A stretch of DNA of 5,367 nucleotides. It comes from Buchnera aphidicola (Lipaphis pseudobrassicae). Lineage in GTDB: Bacteria > Pseudomonadota > Gammaproteobacteria > Enterobacterales > Enterobacteriaceae. The translations under genes were made by a program, and so were the position numbers. The stretch is from NCBI RefSeq assembly GCF_005081185.1, contig NZ_CP034870.1, positions 501,694 through 507,060 of the forward strand, in the 5' to 3' direction. Position 1 is the first letter of the stretch. Every line of letters begins with the position of its first letter. Shown here one piece after another: positions 1 through 5,367 of the stretch. The notes beneath the pieces are model-generated. The model was not told where the DNA came from. It made no database searches and saw nothing but the letters and a program-made list of their open reading frames with translations.

Positions 1-1274
1 TTGTTTGGATACCTTTTGGTATAAATTTTACTCAATCAATAACACCTATATATCATAATGAAAAAAACTTTAAAACATTTTTCGATATAAAATACAGCAG
101 TAAAAGTTTAGAACATTCAGATAAAGAAAGACTGGCAGAAGATATTCGTTTTTTATATGTTGCAATTACGAGATCAATACTTCATTGTAGTATTGGAATA
201 GCTTGTTTAAAAAAGAAAACACAAAAAAATACTAATAATAGTGATATACACTTAAGTGCTTTAGGTTATATTATTCAATATAACATTTCTATGAACTATG
301 AACATTTACTAATTAAATTAAATAAATTAAAAAAAAGAAATATTATAGAAATTAAGAACAATACAATTAATAATAAATTGGTAATAGAAAAAAAAATAGA
401 TTGTTATTTAATACCAAAACCTAAATTTTTAAATAAAAAAATAGAAAATACTGAAAAAATAACTAGCTTTACTCAATTAAATCAAGAAAATAAGTCATTA
501 ATCCATAATAATAATGAAATAATTTTAGAAAGCTTTTCAATAGAACAAGCATCAAAAAACAAGAATTTAAGCATACATAGCTTTCCTACAGGAAAAAAAT
601 CTGGAATATTAATTCATTATATAATGAAAAGTTTAAATTTTTCAAATAAAAAAACTTTAAATTGGTTTATTGAAATTTTAGATAAATATAGTTTTTCTCA
701 AAAATGGTCTTCAATATTAATGTCTTGGATATATGATATTATAAATGTACCTATTAACATTAATAATCAAAAAATTACTTTATCAAAACTAAAAAAAGAA
801 TCCTACATACAAGAATTAGAGTTTTTTTTACCTATTAAAAATACCTTATATTCTGAAAAATTCAACAAAGTTATCCAAAATTTTGATTCTATATCTCTAT
901 TTGCGCCAAAAATATTTTTTAATCCTGTTTCAGGAGTGTTAAAGGGTTTTATTGATTTAATTTTTATATGGAAAAATAAATATTATATATTAGATTATAA
1001 AACCAATTGGTTAGGAAAAAACAATAACTTTTATACAGATGAATATATAAAAAACGAAATAATTAAAAAACGATATGATCTTCAATATCAAATATATAGT
1101 ATCGCAATACATCAATACTTGAAAAATATAATAAAAAACTATAATTATAAAACCCATTTTGGTGGAATTCTTTATATGTTTTTAAGAGGTATAAAAAATA
1201 AAAAAAATAATGGAATTTTTTACATTCTTCCAGATTATTCATTAATAGAAAAATTAATAATTTTAATTTCATAA
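1..1274 (+). CDS. recB: RecB, exonuclease V beta subunit (5'-truncated by window edge; C-terminal helicase end plus nuclease domain)
   Basis: RecB is the 3'-to-5' helicase and the only nuclease subunit of RecBCD, which unwinds and degrades linear double-stranded DNA in the cytoplasm. The reading frame is open from the left edge; the first whole codon is at 3, giving 423 residues of a protein that has about 1180 in E. coli. Seen in order (fragment numbering): residues 1-30 match the region after helicase motif V (VW-PF, then YHNE-F); 46-58 (EDIRFLYVAITRS) are UvrD-type motif VI with the arginine finger at 57; a poorly conserved Lys/Asn-rich linker follows; the nuclease domain runs from about 190 to the end. 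Its metal ligands and catalytic residues appear intact: His205 (E. coli His956), Asp318 in GFIDL (Asp1067), Asp331 and Lys333 in LDYKTNW (Asp1080, Lys1082), then RYDLQYQIY. The ATG at 291 is internal, not a start, because homology continues upstream in the same frame. It is followed by recD, probably in one operon. Confidence 0.96.
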   Translation, partial: VWIPFGINFTQSITPIYHNEKNFKTFFDIKYSSKSLEHSDKERLAEDIRFLYVAITRSILHCSIGIACLKKKTQKNTNNSDIHLSALGYIIQYNISMNYEHLLIKLNKLKKRNIIEIKNNTINNKLVIEKKIDCYLIPKPKFLNKKIENTEKITSFTQLNQENKSLIHNNNEIILESFSIEQASKNKNLSIHSFPTGKKSGILIHYIMKSLNFSNKKTLNWFIEILDKYSFSQKWSSILMSWIYDIINVPININNQKITLSKLKKESYIQELEFFLPIKNTLYSEKFNKVIQNFDSISLFAPKIFFNPVSGVLKGFIDLIFIWKNKYYILDYKTNWLGKNNNFYTDEYIKNEIIKKRYDLQYQIYSIAIHQYLKNIIKNYNYKTHFGGILYMFLRGIKNKKNNGIFYILPDYSLIEKLIILIS

Positions 1275-1289
1275 AAACATTGATAAAAA

Positions 1290-3125
1290 ATGAATATTTT
1301 CATGTTACTTAAAAAATCTCTCCAAAAAAAATTAATTCGACCTATTGATTTTTATTTTGGAAAGTTTATTTCAAACAACAATCCAATTTTAATGCTAATA
1401 GGAACTTGCATAAGCTACGAAAACAGTAATGGACATATTTTTTTACCTATTGAATATTTTGAAAAAAATTATTTTTTATCTATTTTTAATAAAAAATTAG
1501 TTAAAAATTATTTAGAAATAGTAGAAAAAAAATTCAAATGGAAAGAAGAATTACTAAAACATCCATCTGTTAGTAATGGTTCTATTTTAACACCTTTAGT
1601 TTTATTCAAAAAAAAAATATATCTTTATAAGATGTGGAAAGCTGAAAATAACATTTTTCAATATTTGAAAAAAGAACATAAGATAAACGTTAATAAAAAA
1701 AAATGTTCCAAAATATTAGATAACTTATTTCCCGGTAATAAAAAAAACTTTCAAAAAATAGCAGTAGCACTAACTCTAATAACAAATATCACATTCATTA
1801 TTGGTGCTCCTGGTACTGGAAAAACTACTACTATATTAAAAATAATCATTGCATTAATAAAAAATGAAAAAAAATCAATAAAAATTCAATTATCTGCTCC
1901 TACTGGTAAAGCAACAACACATTTAAATGAAATCATAACAAATAATATTTTTGATCTTTATCTTTCAGAGAAAGAAAAAAAATGTTTACCTTATAATGCA
2001 GTAACAATACATAAATTATTAGGAATTGAAAAAGTTTCTCAAAAAAGTTATTTTAAACATGGTAATTTATTAGATTTAGACGTATTAATTATCGATGAAA
2101 GTTCTATGATAGATATTTTGATGATGGAAAAAATATTTAATTCAGTATCAAAAAATACAAAATTAATTTTTATAGGAGATCACAATCAACTATGTCCAAT
2201 AGAAACAGGGTTTATTTTAAAAGATATTTGTTATTATTCTAATCATGGATATAATTTGAAAATTTTAAATTATATTAAAGCACTGACAAAATATCAATTT
2301 TTAATCAACAATGAAAAGAAAACACCAAATTTTATAAGTAATAAGATATGTACATTAAAAAAATCATACAGATTTAATAAAAGTTCAGGCATTTATCTTT
2401 TGTCAAATGCTATTTACAAAAATAAAAAACCAATTATTAAAAAATTCTTTAATAATTCTATAAAAAATATTACTTTTCATGAAGTAAATTCTATAAAACA
2501 ATATAGAAACATGATTAAAAATATTATTGTTAACTATAAAAACTTTTGGGAAAAAATACGAAACAAAGAAAAAATACAAGAAATAATAAAAGCTTTTCAA
2601 AATTATCAAGTATTATGCATATTAAATAACGGTTTATTTGGAGTGTATGGTTTAAATCAACAATTAGAAGATTATATGTATAAAAAAAATATAATTAAAT
2701 ATTTTTATGTTAATAAAACAAGATGGTATATAGGAAAACCTATTGTAATTAATATTAACAATAAGTGTTTAGATTTATTTAATGGAGCTATAGGTATCAC
2801 AAACATTGATAAAAAAGGTGTATTACAAGTGTCTTTTTTAAAGAAAGATGATAATATTCACAATATACCCATAAATATTTTAAGAAATTATGAAACAGGT
2901 TGGACTACAACTGTACATAAAGCACAGGGATCTCAATTTTTTAACACAACTTTAATACTACCTAATTTTGACTCAAGAATTTTAAATAAAGATATTTTAT
3001 ATACTGGTTTAACGAGATCTAAGGAAATATTAAGTGTTTTTGCAACAAAAGAAATTTTTATGAAAACTATTTTAAAAAAAACAGATAAAAAAAATAGTTT
3101 AATAGATAGAATTAAAGAATTTTAA
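1290..3125 (+). CDS. recD: RecD, exonuclease V alpha subunit (5'-to-3' helicase)
   Basis: RecD is the fast 5'-to-3' superfamily 1B helicase of RecBCD and also controls the RecB nuclease. The gene is complete at 611 residues, against 608 in E. coli. Motifs seen: Walker A GAPGTGKT at 172-179 (Lys178), motif Ia LSAPTGKA at 201-208, TIHKLLG at 239-245, Walker B DVLIIDESSMID at 264-275 (Asp269, Glu270), motif III FIGDHNQL at 294-301, motif IV KKSYRF at 357-362, motif V TTVHKAQGS at 540-548 and motif VI LYTGLTRS at 570-577 (Arg576). The FGVYGLN segment at 450-456 is also RecD-like. The ATG at 1290 is preferred over the one at 1302 because it places the N-terminal RPID at the same residue as RPLD in E. 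coli. It starts 15 bases after the recB stop, and I see no Shine-Dalgarno sequence, so translation may be coupled to recB. The N-terminal 150 residues and 330-350 are least conserved. An A10 run lies at 1608-1617 without breaking the frame. Confidence 0.97.
   Translation: MNIFMLLKKSLQKKLIRPIDFYFGKFISNNNPILMLIGTCISYENSNGHIFLPIEYFEKNYFLSIFNKKLVKNYLEIVEKKFKWKEELLKHPSVSNGSILTPLVLFKKKIYLYKMWKAENNIFQYLKKEHKINVNKKKCSKILDNLFPGNKKNFQKIAVALTLITNITFIIGAPGTGKTTTILKIIIALIKNEKKSIKIQLSAPTGKATTHLNEIITNNIFDLYLSEKEKKCLPYNAVTIHKLLGIEKVSQKSYFKHGNLLDLDVLIIDESSMIDILMMEKIFNSVSKNTKLIFIGDHNQLCPIETGFILKDICYYSNHGYNLKILNYIKALTKYQFLINNEKKTPNFISNKICTLKKSYRFNKSSGIYLLSNAIYKNKKPIIKKFFNNSIKNITFHEVNSIKQYRNMIKNIIVNYKNFWEKIRNKEKIQEIIKAFQNYQVLCILNNGLFGVYGLNQQLEDYMYKKNIIKYFYVNKTRWYIGKPIVININNKCLDLFNGAIGITNIDKKGVLQVSFLKKDDNIHNIPINILRNYETGWTTTVHKAQGSQFFNTTLILPNFDSRILNKDILYTGLTRSKEILSVFATKEIFMKTILKKTDKKNSLIDRIKEF
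1608..1617 (+). repeat. A10 homopolymer inside recD
   Basis: Ten consecutive A bases cover a Phe-Lys-Lys-Lys-Ile stretch (about residues 106-110 of RecD). It is the longest single-base run I found in the window. The reading frame is intact at this length. A9 runs also lie at 388-396 (recB) and 1695-1703 (recD). Long poly(A) tracts in AT-rich endosymbionts are known sites of RNA polymerase slippage; whether slippage occurs here is inference. Confidence 0.6.
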
Positions 3126-3126
3126 T

Positions 3127-3145
3127 AATACTAAAAAAGTATTTT
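3127..3145. terminator. Weak hairpin between the convergent recD and argA ends
   Basis: The 45-base gap between the two stop codons contains a perfect 6-bp inverted repeat, AATACT (3127-3132) and AGTATT (3138-3143), with an A5 loop, starting two bases after the recD stop. On the plus strand it is followed by only two more T bases before an A, so it is a poor intrinsic terminator. In DNA this AT-rich a stem of this size can occur by chance. The convergent position is the main reason to list it. Confidence 0.25.
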
Positions 3146-3170
3146 ACATTCATTATATAAAAAAATATCT

Positions 3171-4499
3171 TTAATATATGTCAATTGTTAAAATCTTAGA
3201 ACCACGTTGATAATTATACATTTTCTTTTTACTTTCAGGTAACATATCAATATGAGCTAAAACAAAACCTCGTTCCTGAAACCAATGAATACTTTTAGTG
3301 GTTAATACAAAAATTTTTTTTAAATGTATTTCTCTAGCATGAACTTTTATTTTTTTTAATAACAAATCTCCTCTAGAAGAATTACGATAGTCAGGATGAA
3401 CAACGACACAAGCCATTTCTCCTATTTTTTCTTTTATAAAAGGATATAAAGCTGCACAAGCAATAATCAAATTATCACGTTTTATAATAGTAAATTTATT
3501 AACCTCTATTTCTAACTGCTCTCGTGATCTACGTACTAAAATTCCTTTTTTTTCTAAGGGACGTATTAATTCTAATATACCAACAATATCATTAATACTT
3601 GCTTGTTTAACTTTTTCTGCAGATTCCATTACCATCTGTGTACCAATTCCTTCACGAGAAAATAGTTCTTGTAAAAGCGCTCCATTTTTATAATAACTAA
3701 TTAAATGACTACGATTAACTCCACTTTTACATGCTTTTATTGCTCCTTTTAAAAAGCGAACAGTAGAAGAAACATAATCACCTGTACATTCTAAATGTTT
3801 AATTTTATTTTTAATTTCATCCGGCAATAATTCAGAAATAATTTTTCCATTATCATTTATTACTCCTTGTTTACTACAAAAACCTATCATTTTTTCTGCT
3901 TTTAAAACGATACTAACCTGTGTTGCTATGTCTTCAGAAGTTAAATTGAAACTTTCTCCTGTTACTGAAACTGCAACAGGTCCGATTAAAACTATAGCTC
4001 CATTTTTTAATTGACAATCAATTGCATTTTTATCAATCCTTCTTATTGTACCACTATGACAATAATCTATACCATCATCTACACCTAATGGTTGTGCGAT
4101 AATAAAATTACCACTTACTACATTAATATTTGCTCCTTGTAAAGGTGTATTACTTAAACTCATTGATAATCTTGCTGTAATATCAAGTTGTAATCTTCCT
4201 GCTGCTTGCTTTACTTGTTCTAAAGAAACTAAATCGGTGATTCGTATATGTTTATGATAAGTAATTTTAATATTTTTTTCATTTAAAATTGTATTAATCT
4301 GAGGACAAGCACCATATATAACTACTAAATGAATCCCTAAACTATGCAATAATCCTATATCATTTATAATACCAGAAAAGTTACCATATTTTATTGCATC
4401 GCCACTTAACATTATTACAAACGTTTTACCACGATGTGTATTAATATAAGGAACACTATGACGAAAACCCTGAACTAATTCAGTAGTACGTTCTTTCAT
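3171..4499 (-). CDS. argA: ArgA, N-acetylglutamate synthase
   Basis: ArgA transfers acetyl from acetyl-CoA to glutamate, giving N-acetylglutamate, the committed first step of arginine synthesis in the cytoplasm. The 442 residues match the E. coli length (443) and align from end to end. The N-terminal amino-acid-kinase-like domain (about 1-280) carries [35 protein letters not shown] and [15 protein letters not shown]. The C-terminal GNAT acetyltransferase domain (about 296-442) carries the acetyl-CoA-binding stretch [17 protein letters not shown] at 365-381 and ends with [10 protein letters not shown] and [13 protein letters not shown]. The start is fixed by a good ribosome site and by the match of MKER to MVKER in E. 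coli. The protein looks much better conserved than RecB or RecD, as expected for a gene serving host nutrition. Two unusual residues stand out: His57 where E. coli has Arg58, and Cys65 where E. coli has Arg66 in YGARPQI. I see no convincing ArgR operator upstream. It is convergent with recD and probably transcribed alone. Confidence 0.98.
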   Translation of the reverse strand: MKERTTELVQGFRHSVPYINTHRGKTFVIMLSGDAIKYGNFSGIINDIGLLHSLGIHLVVIYGACPQINTILNEKNIKITYHKHIRITDLVSLEQVKQAAGRLQLDITARLSMSLSNTPLQGANINVVSGNFIIAQPLGVDDGIDYCHSGTIRRIDKNAIDCQLKNGAIVLIGPVAVSVTGESFNLTSEDIATQVSIVLKAEKMIGFCSKQGVINDNGKIISELLPDEIKNKIKHLECTGDYVSSTVRFLKGAIKACKSGVNRSHLISYYKNGALLQELFSREGIGTQMVMESAEKVKQASINDIVGILELIRPLEKKGILVRRSREQLEIEVNKFTIIKRDNLIIACAALYPFIKEKIGEMACVVVHPDYRNSSRGDLLLKKIKVHAREIHLKKIFVLTTKSIHWFQERGFVLAHIDMLPESKKKMYNYQRGSKILTIDIY

Positions 4500-4504
4500 G
4501 ATAA

Positions 4505-4510
4505 TCCTCT
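4505..4510 (-). promoter_or_regulatory. Shine-Dalgarno sequence of argA
   Basis: On the minus strand AGAGGA lies five bases before the argA ATG. It is a good match to the anti-Shine-Dalgarno sequence and stands out because neither recD nor mltA has one. It supports the chosen start. The out-of-frame ATG just upstream of it (in AATGCAAG) is not used for ArgA. Confidence 0.75.
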
Positions 4511-4544
4511 TGCATTTTTAATACAATCTATATATATTATTTTT

Positions 4545-4573
4545 CATATATCTATAAATTTATATAATGTAAA
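4545..4573 (-). promoter_or_regulatory. Candidate sigma-70 promoter of argA
   Basis: On the minus strand TTTACA (plus 4568-4573, 5 of 6 to the -35 consensus) is followed after 17 bases by TATATG (plus 4545-4550, 4 of 6 to the -10 consensus). Transcription would start near 4538 and give a leader of about 38 bases containing the Shine-Dalgarno sequence. The region is almost pure A+T, so other -10-like hexamers are present and this choice is tentative. It sits in the 167-base gap 4500-4666, in which I recognise no gene. Confidence 0.35.
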
Positions 4574-4655
4574 TAAAAAATGAAAAAATTAAATATAAAT
4601 TTAAAAAATTTGGAAGGTTGTTAAAAGATAGGATTTAAAAAAAGAGAAAGATTGC

Positions 4656-4666
4656 AAAAAAAAATA
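4656..4666 (-). terminator. T9 tract directly after the tRNA 3' end
   Basis: Read on the minus strand, the encoded CCA is followed by TA and then nine T bases (plus 4656-4664). No separate hairpin lies between the tRNA and the T tract. The GC-rich T arm and acceptor stem of the tRNA could act as the stem of an intrinsic terminator, or the U run could simply be trimmed by 3' exonucleases. A second run of seven T bases follows a little further on. Confidence 0.4.
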
Positions 4667-4743
<77 letters not shown>

Positions 4744-4755
4744 TTTACAGATAAA

Positions 4756-4784
4756 ATAATACACCTTTATAAGAAAAAATACAA
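4756..4784 (-). promoter_or_regulatory. Candidate promoter of the tRNA-fMet gene
   Basis: On the minus strand TTGTAT (plus 4779-4784; TTG matches, 3 of 6) is followed after exactly 17 bases by TATTAT (plus 4756-4761, 5 of 6). Transcription would start about 4748, leaving a 5' leader of around five bases for RNase P to remove. The A/T tracts just upstream (4786-4806) lie where an UP element would bind the alpha subunit, which could offset the weak -35. There is no GC-rich discriminator of the kind seen in stringently controlled E. coli tRNA promoters. Confidence 0.45.
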
Positions 4785-4785
4785 T

Positions 4786-4815
4786 ATTTTTTATAAAAAA
4801 TTTTTTAAATTTAAA
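4786..4815. repeat. AT-only nested palindromes between divergent promoters
   Basis: A 16-bp perfect palindrome of A/T bases (4786-4801) runs into A6T6 (4795-4806, a 12-bp palindrome) and then TTTAAATTTAAA (4804-4815, another). Together they fill most of the space between the -35 boxes of the tRNA and mltA promoter candidates. Possible roles are an UP element for either side, intrinsically bent DNA, or a site for a nucleoid protein such as IHF or Fis. In DNA this AT-rich, chance is also a fair explanation. Confidence 0.45.
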
Positions 4816-4824
4816 ATAAATGTT

Positions 4825-4852
4825 TTTACAATTTATTTTTGTACTATATAAT
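4825..4852 (+). promoter_or_regulatory. Candidate sigma-70 promoter of mltA
   Basis: TTTACA (4825-4830, 5 of 6) and a perfect TATAAT (4847-4852) are separated by 16 bases. This is the best promoter match in the window. The expected start of transcription, about seven bases after the -10 box, is near 4859, only three or so bases before the mltA ATG, so the mRNA would be almost leaderless. A start further upstream is not excluded. Confidence 0.45.
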
Positions 4853-4861
4853 AAAAAAATT

Positions 4862-5367
4862 ATGAAGAAAATAGAAAAAATAATACTTTTAATTCTTTTA
4901 TCTACTTTTATAATAGCTTGTAAGAATCAATCGATCAACCAAGGAAAACAATATAAATTAAAATTAGTACAAAATGTTACAAAAATCAATATAATAAATA
5001 CCACAACAACGCTAATCAATCCGAAATCGTTTCTTTTGCAAATTCAAGAAATTAAAAGATCATCTCCATCTTTGTATCTAAAAAATAAACTAATTTATAA
5101 TAGAATTACAAACTGGATAAAAAACTATTCTATTATTAATCAACTCAACAAATTTGGTATTGATTCATTTCAAATGAAAGGCATAGATAATTATGGAAAT
5201 GTTAAAATAACTGGATACTATACTCCAATAATAGAAGCTAGAACAATCAAAAACGATCGATTTAAATATCCAATATATTCTATGCCTTACCATAATAAAA
5301 ATGAAATTTTACCAAAAAGAAAAGATATATATAATGGAATTTTAGATAAAAAATATATTTTAGCATA
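4862..5367 (+). CDS. mltA: MltA, membrane-bound lytic murein transglycosylase A (3'-truncated by window edge)
   Basis: MltA cleaves the MurNAc-GlcNAc bond of peptidoglycan, forming 1,6-anhydromuropeptides during wall turnover; in E. coli it is a lipoprotein on the inner face of the outer membrane. The frame is open from 4862 to the right edge: 168 codons and two extra bases of a protein with about 365 residues in E. coli. Residues 1-19 are a lipoprotein signal peptide (charged KKIEK, hydrophobic core, lipobox IIAC) with Cys20 as the lipidated residue; position +2 is Lys, not Asp, so sorting to the outer membrane is expected if the Lol system is present. Family matches follow: SSPSLY at 67-72, [26 protein letters not shown] at 97-122, [10 protein letters not shown] at 133-142 and [13 protein letters not shown] at 156-168. 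The catalytic Asp lies beyond the window. No Shine-Dalgarno sequence precedes the ATG, but it is the only start that includes the signal peptide. It is divergent from the tRNA gene. Confidence 0.95.
   Translation, partial: MKKIEKIILLILLSTFIIACKNQSINQGKQYKLKLVQNVTKINIINTTTTLINPKSFLLQIQEIKRSSPSLYLKNKLIYNRITNWIKNYSIINQLNKFGIDSFQMKGIDNYGNVKITGYYTPIIEARTIKNDRFKYPIYSMPYHNKNEILPKRKDIYNGILDKKYILA

Noticed and set aside
1063..1272. 69-codon minus-strand open frame
   Set aside because: It lies opposite the conserved RecB nuclease domain, has low-complexity Phe/Leu/Tyr-rich sequence and no ribosome site; it is a shadow of recB.
291..1274. A separate 327-residue gene starting at the ATG at 291
   Set aside because: The same frame is open back to the left edge and encodes RecB helicase motif VI (LYVAITRS) upstream, so 291 is an internal Met of recB, and there is no frameshift.
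2403..2609. 68-codon minus-strand open frame
   Set aside because: It is antisense to recD, composed mostly of Phe/Ile/Tyr/Asn from complementing A-rich DNA, with no family resemblance.
4500..4580. ArgR operator (Arg box) upstream of argA
   Set aside because: A TGAAAAATAAT-like half site can be picked out, but the second half does not match the Arg-box palindrome and the region is nearly all A/T.
4580..4624. Short plus-strand frame MKKLNINLKNLEGC in the argA-tRNA gap, with a TATAAT at 4563-4568 just upstream
   Set aside because: Only 14 codons, no ribosome site, no resemblance to the AmiC start, and a TATAAT with no good -35; such hexamers are frequent in this AT content.

Overview
The window is very AT-rich and its genes match gamma-proteobacterial families in an order that points to a reduced insect-endosymbiont genome, most likely Buchnera aphidicola or a close relative. 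The evidence is the extreme A+T bias, with Lys/Asn/Ile-heavy proteins and many A8 to A10 runs, proteins that nevertheless align along their length with the E. coli versions as I recall them, and an E. coli-like order recB-recD / argA / initiator tRNA / mltA with genes missing between them. The organism name is an inference from these features; no database was searched.

Layout: positions 1-1274 (+) are the C-terminal third of recB, entering from the left edge, with helicase motif VI and the whole nuclease domain. recD follows at 1290-3125 (+) after 15 bases, complete and with all helicase motifs. argA (3171-4499, -) converges on recD across a 45-base gap. A 167-base gene-free gap (4500-4666) then holds the argA leader and promoter candidate. 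Next comes an initiator tRNA-Met (CAU) gene on the minus strand (4667-4743), a 118-base divergent control region (4744-4861), and the first 168 codons of mltA (4862 to the right edge, +), encoding a lipoprotein lytic transglycosylase.

Function: RecB and RecD are two of the three subunits of the RecBCD helicase-nuclease (exonuclease V). ArgA makes the first committed step of arginine synthesis, a nutritional service to the insect host. MltA trims peptidoglycan, and tRNA-fMet starts translation. In E. coli amiC lies between argA and three tandem metZWV tRNA genes; here amiC is gone and one tRNA copy remains. I see no mobile element, CRISPR array or novel multi-gene system.

The observation most worth following is in ArgA: the residue aligned with E. 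coli Arg58 is His, the same change I recall as making E. coli ArgA resistant to arginine feedback. Second is the compact divergent promoter region, where the best mltA promoter predicts an almost leaderless mRNA.
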